From positions 124,001 through 188,000 of the forward strand of contig NZ_JBKEIT010000007.1 in the NCBI RefSeq assembly GCF_046365375.1: a stretch of DNA of 64,000 nt, written 5' to 3'. Positions 34,800 through 42,378 of the stretch are shown here, piece by piece. How positions within the stretch are numbered: the first letter of the stretch is position 1; each line of letters opens with the position of its first letter. Both the position numbers and the translations under genes were made by a program. Source of the DNA: Butyricimonas muris. GTDB taxonomy: Bacteria; Bacteroidota; Bacteroidia; Bacteroidales; Marinifilaceae. The notes beneath the pieces are model-generated. The model saw only the letters and a list, made by a program, of their open reading frames with translations. It did no database searches and had not been told where the DNA came from.

Positions 34800-35066
34800 G
34801 GACTGTGCGGGGAGCCGCCGATGATGTCCTGTTTACGATGTTGAGGTTATAATTTGCGTTTCCATGAAATAGGATTCAAGACGATTAGTCGCAGGGAACG
34901 GGATTGCAACACTCATGTCGTTGTATTCGTATATTCTTTATGGATATATAATATAGCGGTGTGGGGTTGCTTTTTCGTGGCGACGTTCCTATTTCACACG
35001 ATTAAGTCAATTCCATGCCGTTACACTACAGCTCCGGGTTGACTTGTTCAGTCCGGAGTTTTTTTT
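34800..35066 (+). ncRNA. Candidate structured non-coding RNA, family not recognised
   Basis: About 267 nt with no convincing reading frame. Its ends pair, GGACTG (34800-34805) with CAGTCC (35049-35054). Nested inside are GGAGC/GCTCC, a perfect 10-bp helix TGAAATAGGA (34865-34874) with TCCTATTTCA (34987-34996), GTCGC (34888-34892) with GCGAC (34980-34984), GCAAC (34906-34910) with GTTGC (34966-34970), and a TATATTC/GGATATA hairpin near 34930-34949. A -7 promoter box precedes it and a CTCCGG/CCGGAG terminator with a T8 tract ends it. The long rod shape is reminiscent of 6S RNA, but I see no decisive signature; tmRNA, RNase P and SRP RNA hallmarks are absent. Confidence 0.65.
35032..35066 (+). 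terminator. Terminator of the candidate RNA
   Basis: CTCCGG (35032-35037) pairs with CCGGAG (35053-35058), followed by eight T. It competes with the 5'-3' closing stem of the RNA, so the finished RNA may refold after termination. Confidence 0.75.
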
Positions 35067-35213
35067 GAGTTCCGGCTGAAATATAAATACTGGATAACCG
35101 GATGATTTTAGCATCAGGTTGTTTTTCAACAATGTAGACAAATTAGAAAAGAAATGGGTGCGGTTTTAAATTGAACTTACAATGTTTGCAACCAGCTGCT
35201 TGAGCCCGTACCC

Positions 35214-35244
35214 GGAAAGGGGAAAGTTAGCTCCTCCCCTTTCC
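35214..35244. terminator. Strong hairpin GGAAAGGGG/CCCCTTTCC
   Basis: A perfect 9-bp stem (35214-35222 with 35236-35244) with a 13-nt loop, followed by TTATTTT. It may terminate a second short transcript in the 35067-35402 gap, or be part of a leader RNA. Confidence 0.5.
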
Positions 35245-35310
35245 TTATTTTGGAAAACGAGAGAGGGGAATAACCGGTAGGTAATACCTTGACAAGCTTA
35301 GAATACAGGA

Positions 35311-35382
35311 ACGCGGGAGCCATACGCGACTACCACCCGCGTAAAGGGAGAAGGGTATGACGTTTTGCCCTCTCCCGTTTTT
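35311..35382 (+). promoter_or_regulatory. Hairpin pair with terminator just before the LRR gene (possible attenuator)
   Basis: ACGCGGG (35311-35317) pairs with CCCGCGT (35336-35342). Then GGGAGAAGGG (35346-35355) pairs with CCCTCTCCC (35368-35376), followed by GTTTTT. The terminator ends 20 bp before the LRR gene start, so it either closes an upstream RNA or acts as a leader attenuator for that gene. Confidence 0.5.
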
Positions 35383-35402
35383 ACTAACTTAAATAATGAA
35401 GT

Positions 35403-36200
35403 ATGGAACAACAGGAAGAAAAAATCGAGATAGTCGTCAACACGCGAAAAACCAAGGAAATAAGATTTTACGTGTACGCGGACGAGTGTGTCGTGGATTG
35501 GGGTGACGGGAGCAGTGAGCGTTACGCCACACCCAAGCCGGGTATTGAGGATTCGGATTACTGGCGGACACCTAAAAGACCCTATTGTGAACACTCGTAC
35601 CGCGGGGTTAATCGCGTGGTCACGGTGACTGTTTCCGCCAAGCAGTTATCGGAATTCATTATCGAGCATATCCCCGTGACGAGTGTCAGGCTTCGGTATT
35701 GCGTTCATTTAGGTCATTTTTTTTGTATAGATTGCGGTCTGAGGCAATTGTATCTTGGCGATAGCCCGCGTTTGTATTACCTTAAATGCTCTTGTAACAA
35801 TTTGCGTAAATTGGATTTGTCGGGCTGCCCCGGTTTGATGGGGTTGGAATGTGATTGCAATTACTTGACGGAATTGAATTTGTCCCGTTGTTTCAAGTTG
35901 CACACGCTCGCTTGCCGTTTCAACAGGTTGAAAAAATTGCGGGTTGTCGAAGGGGCGGAAAAGATTCATACCGTGAAGTGTTGTTACAATGATTTGTCTG
36001 CGAAAGAATTGAACCGCTTGTTCCGGGATGTCACTTGGTTTGTAGATTTCGGCTGCATAGATTACGGTTTGAATCCTGGAGCTAGTGAGGCGAACAGGTT
36101 TTGGCTTGATGAGCATTGTTGGCATATCACGAATTGTTACATGGAGAAGAAGATGGAAAGAATATTACGGGATGCCGGTAAATGCCGTAAGGAGAATTGA
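35403..36200 (+). CDS. PKD-motif and Cys-rich leucine-rich-repeat protein
   Basis: 265 residues with no signal peptide or membrane segment. The N terminus (about 1-85) is a beta domain with the PKD-like motif CVVDWGDGSSERY. Residues about 95-200 hold four to five short leucine-rich repeats with extra Cys (LRKLDLSGCPGLMGLECDC, LTELNLSRCFKLHTLACRF). Relatives in Bacteroidales are usually secreted, so a leaderless copy is odd. It would act in protein binding, perhaps inside the cell. It follows a terminator-like leader by 20 bp and has no clear partner genes. Confidence 0.75.
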   Translation: MEQQEEKIEIVVNTRKTKEIRFYVYADECVVDWGDGSSERYATPKPGIEDSDYWRTPKRPYCEHSYRGVNRVVTVTVSAKQLSEFIIEHIPVTSVRLRYCVHLGHFFCIDCGLRQLYLGDSPRLYYLKCSCNNLRKLDLSGCPGLMGLECDCNYLTELNLSRCFKLHTLACRFNRLKKLRVVEGAEKIHTVKCCYNDLSAKELNRLFRDVTWFVDFGCIDYGLNPGASEANRFWLDEHCWHITNCYMEKKMERILRDAGKCRKEN

Positions 36201-36286
36201 TGAACTTGGTTTTGTGGAAGTGTTAATCAAGTATGATGTCAGTTTTTTAATTTTGCAGGAGAGGGAAATATAAATCCCGGGTATTG

Positions 36287-36316
36287 TTGCAAGAAACTTA
36301 TAAACGCTTATCTTTG
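36287..36316 (+). promoter_or_regulatory. Promoter of the VOC-family gene
   Basis: TTG (36287-36289), a 19-nt spacer and TATCTTTG (36309-36316), leaving a leader of about 100 nt before the ATG at 36424. Confidence 0.6.
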
Positions 36317-36423
36317 TCAGTACATGCTCCTGAAACTTTATTATCGATGACAGAAAAGGAGTGTTCGAAATTTTAAATGTTGAATGTCAAATCGAGTAAA
36401 CTAATTTCAAGAAACTACATGAT

Positions 36424-36825
36424 ATGAAATTTGCAGGGGTAAGATTGTTAGTTAAAGACTACAAGAAATGTTTCAAGTTTTACACGGAAAAACTTGGTTT
36501 TGAACCTCTTTGGGGGGACAATGAGAGTGGTTATGCTTCGTTCAAAGTAGCCGATGGGATAGAAGGGTTTGCTATATTTGTATCTGATGATATGGCTCCG
36601 GCGGTGGGTAACGCGGATAAAGAACAGCCCGTGGGATATCGTGAAAAATCAATGGTATCTTTTGAGGTGGAAAACGTGGAGGATGCTTATCGGGCGCTTC
36701 TATTGAAAGGAATCGAATTTGTCAATCAGCCGACCGATATGCCTGAGTGGGGAATGAGTGTGGTTCATTTTCGTGACCCGGAGGAAAATTTAATAGAGCT
36801 TTATACTCCTCTTCATGCTAAATAG
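36424..36825 (+). CDS. VOC-family (glyoxalase/bleomycin-resistance-like) protein
   Basis: 133 residues with two beta-alpha-beta-beta-beta halves. VRLLVKDYKKCFKFYTEKLG starts the first half and VEDAYRALLLKGIEFVNQPT the second. The C terminus ends in HFRDPEENLIELY, with the metal-binding His and Glu of the fold. Substrates vary (methylglyoxal adducts, antibiotics, catechols) and cannot be read here. It is followed 5 bp later by a small hypothetical gene and is likely co-transcribed with it. Confidence 0.88.
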   Translation: MKFAGVRLLVKDYKKCFKFYTEKLGFEPLWGDNESGYASFKVADGIEGFAIFVSDDMAPAVGNADKEQPVGYREKSMVSFEVENVEDAYRALLLKGIEFVNQPTDMPEWGMSVVHFRDPEENLIELYTPLHAK

Positions 36826-36830
36826 GGTTA

Positions 36831-37193
36831 TTGTTGGATTATAGAGATAAGGCGATACATTGTGTCAAGGATACGGTATTGCCAATGCAAAGAAAGCAAT
36901 TTGAAGAATGTGGCTGTTGTTTAGACGAACAGTATAAACGATACGGGAATACGGAATGGCTTTTCGCGGAAATAATTGAAGAAGGACACGTTTATGAAAT
37001 TGGTTACCCGGCGTGTGTTTGTCTGGAAGTGGTAAGCGGAAAAATAAAAGACGTGTCACATTGCGAATGTTCACGCCAGAGTGTATTGTATATTATCGGA
37101 AATTCGTTGCCCGATAAAAATATCAGTGTGGAAATAATTGAAACCGTTTTGGGGGGTGCGGAAAAATGTCGTTTTAAGGTAACCGTGGAGTAA
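36831..37193 (+). CDS. Hypothetical Cys-containing protein (DUF6144-like)
   Basis: 120 residues from a TTG at 36831; the next in-frame ATG is at 36885, so the start is uncertain. Visible are an early FEECGCCLDE and a C-terminal pattern, CECSRQSVLYII followed by IETVLGGAEKCRFKV, that recalls ligand-binding V4R-like or thiazoline-hydrolase-like small domains. No enzyme motif is secure. It lies 5 bp after the VOC gene. Confidence 0.6.
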   Translation: MLDYRDKAIHCVKDTVLPMQRKQFEECGCCLDEQYKRYGNTEWLFAEIIEEGHVYEIGYPACVCLEVVSGKIKDVSHCECSRQSVLYIIGNSLPDKNISVEIIETVLGGAEKCRFKVTVE

Positions 37194-37310
37194 GACCGGA
37201 TTAGATTGACACGCCCCAAAAAAGAGTTCTTCTCTTTTAAGTTGCTATATCCCGTTGGTAACACTTTTTGTACTTTTAACGTACTACAGTTATCTTTCAA
37301 TTTTTATCTT

Positions 37311-37318
37311 TATCTTTG
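37311..37318 (+). promoter_or_regulatory. -7 box of the efflux regulator operon
   Basis: A perfect TATCTTTG lies 22 bp before the chosen tetR start. It overlaps the alternative upstream start at 37316, which is why the ATG at 37340 is preferred. GTAC repeats at 37269-37284 could be part of an operator. Confidence 0.6.
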
Positions 37319-37339
37319 CAAAGAGTAACAAATAGTTTT

Positions 37340-37939
37340 ATGGCTGAACTTCGGGATGAAATAGTGAAAAAATCGTTACTCCAGTTTTTGAACCGGGGGT
37401 ATAAAGGTACGTCTTTGAAAGATTTGGAGCAGGCGACAGGGTTGACGAAGGGGGCGTTTTATTATTATTTCAAGGATAAGAAGGAGATGCTGGAGGCCGG
37501 AATCGAACGTTATTTCAGTATCATGCGGGAGGAGAGTGACGAGGATGCGGAGCGGGTGGCGACGTTGCGGGAGTATATTGATTTGGTAATCCGGAACAAG
37601 GAGGAAGGTGCCGATTTGGCGCAGAAGTTTTTCGGGTGTTTCATTCTGGAAGTGTTGTTTTTTCAGCTTGTGCTGGAGGTGGCGCCGTTGTTTCCCGCTT
37701 TCAGGGAACGGATTTACACGTTGTCGAAAACTCGTTTGACACACTGGGAGCGCGTGATTCTGAAAGCGAAGCAAAAGGGGGAGATTCGGGAAACGCTGGA
37801 TACTTCGGTGTTGGCGCGTAACTTGATGTCGGTGTCGAGCAGTATGTTGAATATTGAATTTGAGGAGCCGAATTTGCAGTATGTCTTTTCCGATATGCGG
37901 ATGCAGTTCGAGCAATATTATATGTTGATAAAAAAATGA
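37340..37939 (+). CDS. TetR/AcrR-family transcriptional regulator (first of two)
   Basis: About 199 residues from the ATG at 37340. The N-terminal helix-turn-helix is clear (LQFLNRGYKGTSLKDLEQAT, then GLTKGAFYYYFKDKKEMLE). The C-terminal helical ligand domain is of the usual size. Such proteins repress efflux genes until a drug or bile-like ligand binds. It overlaps the next tetR gene by 4 bp (ATGA) and heads the long efflux locus. The local control region is just upstream, so autoregulation is likely. Confidence 0.93.
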   Translation: MAELRDEIVKKSLLQFLNRGYKGTSLKDLEQATGLTKGAFYYYFKDKKEMLEAGIERYFSIMREESDEDAERVATLREYIDLVIRNKEEGADLAQKFFGCFILEVLFFQLVLEVAPLFPAFRERIYTLSKTRLTHWERVILKAKQKGEIRETLDTSVLARNLMSVSSSMLNIEFEEPNLQYVFSDMRMQFEQYYMLIKK

Positions 37940-38538
37940 ACGGAACGAGGGATACCATTATCGAGACCGCTTTCCTGTTGTTCCTCAAGAAGGGATACAA
38001 GGCGGTTACTCTCACGGATTTGGAAAGAGCCGTGGGGATGACGAGAGGTACTTTTTATTATCATTTTCTGAACAAGGAGGAGGTATTGAAGGAAGGTGTC
38101 ACGAGGTATTACCGGATGTTGAATTGCCGGAGGGCGGAGGAGATTGGGCGTGTACATTCCTTGAGGGAGTTTATTGATTTGACGATACATAATTTGCTGG
38201 AGATAGAGAATTACGGGGCAAAGCGGTTTGATAGCGATATCCCGGAGATTTTGTGCCTGTCGCTGATGGTGGAGGTGATTTCGCTTTACCCGGAGTTTAA
38301 ACAGATGGTGAGTAACACGAAAATCTCGTGGATGTCGAAGTTGGAAGGGGTGATTCTGGAGGCCAAGAAAAATAAAGAGATACGGGATGATGTGGATACG
38401 TCTATTTTGGCAAAGAATTTGCTGAATATCAGCGTTGGGTTGATTCATTACGTGGTCATGCATCAAGATATAGCTTACGCTTTGTCGTCCGTGCGTTACC
38501 AGTACGAGCAGCTTTATTCGCTCGTGAAAGTGGGGTGA
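37936..38538 (+). CDS. TetR/AcrR-family transcriptional regulator (second of two)
   Basis: 200 residues. The helix-turn-helix reads FLLFLKKGYKAVTLTDLERA, then GMTRGTFYYHFLNKEEVLKE. It is a divergent paralogue of the gene just upstream, and the two overlap by 4 bp. Two tandem TetR genes in one operon raise the chance of a heterodimer or of separate control of the ABC-type and RND-type pumps behind them. The first efflux gene starts 75 bp downstream. Confidence 0.93.
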   Translation: MNGTRDTIIETAFLLFLKKGYKAVTLTDLERAVGMTRGTFYYHFLNKEEVLKEGVTRYYRMLNCRRAEEIGRVHSLREFIDLTIHNLLEIENYGAKRFDSDIPEILCLSLMVEVISLYPEFKQMVSNTKISWMSKLEGVILEAKKNKEIRDDVDTSILAKNLLNISVGLIHYVVMHQDIAYALSSVRYQYEQLYSLVKVG

Positions 38539-38613
38539 GATTTTTATAAAAGAACATACCGAAAAGTATAAAAACTGATAGAATTGAAAGAGGAAAATAA
38601 AAACGATAAGGTG

Positions 38614-40065
38614 ATGAAAAAGTTTACAGTATGTAAATTAGGAATCGGTTGGAGTGTTGTTTTTCTGAGCTTTACATTGGCAACGAATGCGCAGCAAGTG
38701 TTAAGTTTGGAGGATTGCCGACGCTTGGCGGTGGAGAATAACAAAAAACTGAAAATTGCAGACGAGGAGGTGAAAGCGAGTGAGGCACAAAAGGCCGAGG
38801 CTTTCACGAAATATTTGCCCGGCATTGATGCCATGGGGGTGTACCTGCGTAACCAGAAAGAGATTAATCTTTTGTCGGAAGACGCGCATTTGCCCGTGGG
38901 GACTATCGGGTCGGACGGGAAGTTCACGTTTCGTCCGGATCAGTTGATGGTCGGTGCGGACGGTAAGCCGGTTATGGTGAACGGGCAGTACGTGCCGAAG
39001 GATTACGCCCTTCTGCCGAAGGAGGCGATGTCCGTGGATGCCCGTAACTTGGGAATCGTGCAGGTGGGGGTGACGCAGCCGGTGTACATGGGCGGAAAGA
39101 TTAGGGCATATAACCAGATAGCGGGGTTGTCCGAGCAATTGGCGAAAAGCAAGCGCGCGCAGGAGATGCAGAACGTGATTCTGGCGACCGACGAGGCGTA
39201 CTGGCAGATTATATCGCTGGTTAACCGGAAAAAGTTAGCGGACAAGTACGTGCAGACGTTGCAGAAGTTCGTGAACGATGTTGAATTGATGCACTCGACG
39301 GGAGTGGCGACGAAAGCGGACGTGCTTTCGGTGCGGGTGAAGTTGAACGAGGGGGAGATGGTGCAGACGAAGGTGGATAACGGGTTGAGTTTGTCCCGGA
39401 TGTTGTTGAACCAGATTTGCGGTTTGCCGACGGATACCATCGTGGCGTTGCAAGAGGAAATGACCGAAACGGAAGTGGAAATGGTGCCGGAGGAATCTCT
39501 CGAACAGGTGTATAGCCGTCGCCCGGAAGTGGCGAGCCTGCAATTTGCCTCGGATATATACAAGAAAAAGGAAAAGATTGTGCTTTCAGAGTATTTGCCG
39601 ACGGTGGCACTGACGGCAAATTACTTGAGCAGTACGCCTTCTTTTTATGACGGGGTGCGTAGTAAGTTCGAGGGAATGTGGAGCGTGGGAGTGGGAATAA
39701 AAGCACCGCTCTTTCATTGGGGGGCTTCCCGCAAGAGCCTGCGGAACGCGAAAGCACAGACCAATGTTATGAATTACAAGTTGGAGGAAGCGAAGGAACA
39801 GATAGAGTTGCAGGTGAATCAAGCGGAGTTTAAGATGAAGGAGGTCGCGAAGAAGTTGAAAATGGCGGAGAAGAATCTGGAACGCGCGGAGGAGAATCTG
39901 AAGTTCGCTAACCTTGGCTTTAAAGAGGGTACGATTCCCGTGTTGAATGTGCTGGAAGCACAGACGGCATGGCTGACGGCTAATTCCGAATTGATAGACA
40001 CGAGGATTGAGGCAAGGTTGTGTAAGGTTTATTTGGAAAAAGCGTATGGAATTTTGGATTTATGA
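38614..40065 (+). CDS. TolC-family outer-membrane channel (ABC-type exporter set)
   Basis: 483 residues from the ATG at 38614 (a TTG start at 38584 would add ten charged residues before the signal). The signal peptide is GWSVVFLSFTLATNAQ. OEP repeats follow with long helices (LSLEDCRRLAVENNKKLKIA, KMAEKNLERAEENLKFA). An insert of about 45 residues after the first barrel strands (VGADGKPVMVNGQYVPKD) has counterparts in the two other TolC proteins of this locus. It would form the outer-membrane duct for the HlyD/ABC-2 genes that follow. Confidence 0.93.
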   Translation: MKKFTVCKLGIGWSVVFLSFTLATNAQQVLSLEDCRRLAVENNKKLKIADEEVKASEAQKAEAFTKYLPGIDAMGVYLRNQKEINLLSEDAHLPVGTIGSDGKFTFRPDQLMVGADGKPVMVNGQYVPKDYALLPKEAMSVDARNLGIVQVGVTQPVYMGGKIRAYNQIAGLSEQLAKSKRAQEMQNVILATDEAYWQIISLVNRKKLADKYVQTLQKFVNDVELMHSTGVATKADVLSVRVKLNEGEMVQTKVDNGLSLSRMLLNQICGLPTDTIVALQEEMTETEVEMVPEESLEQVYSRRPEVASLQFASDIYKKKEKIVLSEYLPTVALTANYLSSTPSFYDGVRSKFEGMWSVGVGIKAPLFHWGASRKSLRNAKAQTNVMNYKLEEAKEQIELQVNQAEFKMKEVAKKLKMAEKNLERAEENLKFANLGFKEGTIPVLNVLEAQTAWLTANSELIDTRIEARLCKVYLEKAYGILDL

Positions 40066-40107
40066 TTTTAGATTTTTGATTGAGAGATTATAATATATAA
40101 GGAAGTT

Positions 40108-41097
40108 ATGAAAGAGGAAAAAAAGGTTAGCGGGAAGGTATTGATGTTCACAGGGATTGTGATTATCGTATTTTTAGTGGCTATTTTTGGATTTATATTC
40201 TGGGAGCCGGTGCCGGAGGTGATACAAGGGGAAGCGGAGGCGACGGAAGTTCGGATTTCCGGTAAGGTGCCGGGGAGAATCGAGAAGTTTCTGGTGAACG
40301 AGGGCGACCGGGTGAAGAAGGGGGACACGGTGGCGATTCTGGATAGTCCGGAGGTGTTGGCGAAGTTGAGTCAGGCACAGGCGGCGGAGGATGCAGCCCA
40401 AGCGATGAGTAATAAGGCTCAGAAAGGTGCCCGGGAGGAGCAAAAAGCGATGGCTTATCAAACTTGGAAGAAAGCACAGGCGGCTCTTGAGGTTGCCCGG
40501 AAATCGTATGAACGGGTGCAAAAGTTGTACGAGGGTGAGGTGATGTCCGCCCAGAAACGGGATGAGGCGGAAGCTAATTATAAAGCTATGCTGGCAACCG
40601 AACAGGCGGCTAAAGCCCAGTACGAAATGGCTAGAAACGGGGCGGAGAAAGAAGATAAAATGGCTGCCGAGGCTCAGGTAAACCGGGCGAAAGGGGCAGT
40701 CGAGGAGGTGAGTTCCTATATCAAGGAAACTTTTTTGGTATCCCCGATTGACGGGGAGATTTCGGAACGCTACCCGAAAGTGGGTGAGTTGGTCGGAACG
40801 GGTTCTCCGGTGATGAACGTGTTGGATTTGGAGGATATGTGGGTGGTGTTTAACGTGCGGGAGGATTTGCTCGGAGATTTGAAGATGGGTGCCGAGTTCA
40901 CGGGTTATATTCCGGCGTTGGGGGATAAAGAGGTTCGTTTGAAAGTGACTTATTTGAAGAATATGGGAACTTATGCCGCTTGGCGGGCGACGAAGACAAC
41001 CGGACAGTATGACGCGAAGACCTTTGAGGTGAAGGCGGTGCCGATGGAGAAGGTGGAAGGGCTGAGGCCGGGGATGAGCGTTTTAAAAAAAATTTAA
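40108..41097 (+). CDS. HlyD-family membrane fusion protein
   Basis: 329 residues. One N-terminal membrane anchor is at about residues 11-32 (LMFTGIVIIVFLVAIFGFIF). The first lipoyl half (RISGKVPGRIEKFLVNEGD), a coiled-coil hairpin (about 75-190), and the second half (FLVSPIDGEISERYPKVGE) lead to a beta-barrel ending in GLRPGMSV. It should bridge the ABC-2 permeases and the TolC channel. It is unrelated in detail to the two lipoprotein RND adaptors downstream. The spacing to the next gene is 9 bp. Confidence 0.92.
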   Translation: MKEEKKVSGKVLMFTGIVIIVFLVAIFGFIFWEPVPEVIQGEAEATEVRISGKVPGRIEKFLVNEGDRVKKGDTVAILDSPEVLAKLSQAQAAEDAAQAMSNKAQKGAREEQKAMAYQTWKKAQAALEVARKSYERVQKLYEGEVMSAQKRDEAEANYKAMLATEQAAKAQYEMARNGAEKEDKMAAEAQVNRAKGAVEEVSSYIKETFLVSPIDGEISERYPKVGELVGTGSPVMNVLDLEDMWVVFNVREDLLGDLKMGAEFTGYIPALGDKEVRLKVTYLKNMGTYAAWRATKTTGQYDAKTFEVKAVPMEKVEGLRPGMSVLKKI

Positions 41098-41106
41098 AAT
41101 TGAACT

Positions 41107-42279
41107 ATGCGTGAAAATATAAAGGCGGTGGGGGCGCTGATGAAGCGGGAGATTCGGATGCTGGCAGGGCATCGGATTTACTGGTTCGTGATGGTTTTTG
41201 CCCCGCTGTTTTGTTTTTTGTTTTTCATGGATTTGTTGAAGGACGGGTTGCCGAAGAAGTTGCCCGTGGCGGTCGTGGATGAGGATAACACGACGACTTC
41301 ACGTTCGTTGGTGCGTTCGCTGAATGCTTTTGCCCAGACGGATGTGGTGATGCGGTCGGCGAATTTCAGTGAGGCGAGGGAGGCTTTGCAACGGGGGGAT
41401 GTGTACGGGATATTTTATATCCCGGCGAACTTCCGGCGGGATGCCTCGACGGGGAGCGAACCCGTGTTGTCGTTCTACACGAATGATACCTACTTTTTGG
41501 CGGGTTCGCTGCTCTACAAGGATATGCGTATGCAGGCGAATCTGGCGAACGGGGCGGTGCAACAAACTTTATTGTTGGCACGAGGGGAGAATCAACCCGT
41601 GTTGACGGCGAAGTTGATGCCGGTGGTGTTGGATACCCACCCGTTGAATAACCCGTGGTTGAGTTACGCCATTTATCTGGCGAATTTCCTGTTGCCCGCG
41701 TTCCTGTGTATGTTCGTGATGTTTACCACGGTGTATAGTATCAGCGAGGAGATTAAGCAGAGGACTTCGAGGGAGTGGTTGAGTGTCGGGAACAACTCGA
41801 TTGTCGTGGCGTTGTTGGGTAAATTGCTCCCGCAGGCGATTATTTTCACGATTATGGGTATGTTGTATCTGTCTATCCTGTACGGTTACGCTCATTTCCC
41901 GTTGAATAGCGGTTACTTCCCGATGTTTCTGGCGATGGTGTTGATGATTCTTTCGGCGCAGTGTTTCGCGTTGTTCGTGACGGGGATTAGTCGGCGCAGT
42001 CGGATAGCATTGAGTGTATGTGCCTTGTGGGGAGTGTTGTCATTCTCTATTTGCGGTTTCACGTATCCGGTACGTTCGATGCCGGAATTGGCGCAGATCG
42101 GTTCTAACCTTTTCCAGATGCGTCACTATTTTTTGATTTACGTGGATCAAGCTTTGAATGGTATACCGATGATCTATTCATGGCAGAATTACGTGGCATT
42201 GGTAGTGTTCCTGTTTTTGCCCCTGTTTATCCTGCCGAAATTGAAGTTGGATTTGTTGGAGTTTAAATATATGCCGTAA
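41107..42279 (+). CDS. ABC-2-type transporter permease (first)
   Basis: 390 residues. An N-terminal membrane segment (YWFVMVFAPLFCFLFFMDLL) is followed by a large outside loop (about 45-185; VAVVDEDNTTTSRSLVRSL) and five membrane segments in the C-terminal half (FLLPAFLCMFVMFTTVYS, FSICGFTYPVRSMPEL). This is the YhhJ/YbhR-like exporter permease layout. It should form a heterodimer with the next gene. No ATP-binding protein is encoded near it. A perfect 11-bp hairpin (42274-42298) covers its stop codon. Confidence 0.9.
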   Translation: MRENIKAVGALMKREIRMLAGHRIYWFVMVFAPLFCFLFFMDLLKDGLPKKLPVAVVDEDNTTTSRSLVRSLNAFAQTDVVMRSANFSEAREALQRGDVYGIFYIPANFRRDASTGSEPVLSFYTNDTYFLAGSLLYKDMRMQANLANGAVQQTLLLARGENQPVLTAKLMPVVLDTHPLNNPWLSYAIYLANFLLPAFLCMFVMFTTVYSISEEIKQRTSREWLSVGNNSIVVALLGKLLPQAIIFTIMGMLYLSILYGYAHFPLNSGYFPMFLAMVLMILSAQCFALFVTGISRRSRIALSVCALWGVLSFSICGFTYPVRSMPELAQIGSNLFQMRHYFLIYVDQALNGIPMIYSWQNYVALVVFLFLPLFILPKLKLDLLEFKYMP

Positions 42280-42298
42280 GCCGCGGAGCGGCTTACGG
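42274..42298 (+). promoter_or_regulatory. Hairpin over the stop codon of the first ABC permease
   Basis: CCGTAAGCCGC (42274-42284) pairs perfectly with GCGGCTTACGG (42288-42298), loop GGA. There is no U tract. It could slow degradation or partly stop transcription between the two permease genes. Confidence 0.6.
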
Positions 42299-42344
42299 GT
42301 TGCAGGTTACAGGTTGCATTTGCCTGCGGTAAGTTGCAGGTTGA
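42299..42344. repeat. Intergenic element rich in GCAGGTTAC-type units (copy 1)
   Basis: Read on the minus strand, it shares the block CAGGCAAATGCAACCTG, with its flanking AACTT, with a stretch near 54412-54462 read on the plus strand. Both lie in gaps inside the efflux locus. Confidence 0.65.
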
Positions 42345-42378
42345 AATCTAAAATCATAAATCATAAATCTAAAATGGA

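Noticed and set aside
34854..35042. Open frame of 62 codons in the candidate RNA
   Set aside because: It overlaps the paired helices, has no ribosome-binding site and shows no protein-like composition, so I treat the region as RNA.
34800..35066. tmRNA, RNase P RNA or SRP RNA
   Set aside because: No tRNA-like 3' end, no GAGGAAAGTCC core and no GGAA-loop helix 8 could be found.
36831..37193. ATG at 36815 as start of the hypothetical protein
   Set aside because: It is in another frame, and an in-frame TAA precedes the TTG at 36831.
40108..41097. Truncation of the HlyD-like adaptor by a poly-A frameshift
   Set aside because: The last residues GLRPGMSV reach the family end, and the A run lies only at the stop region, so the gene is likely whole.
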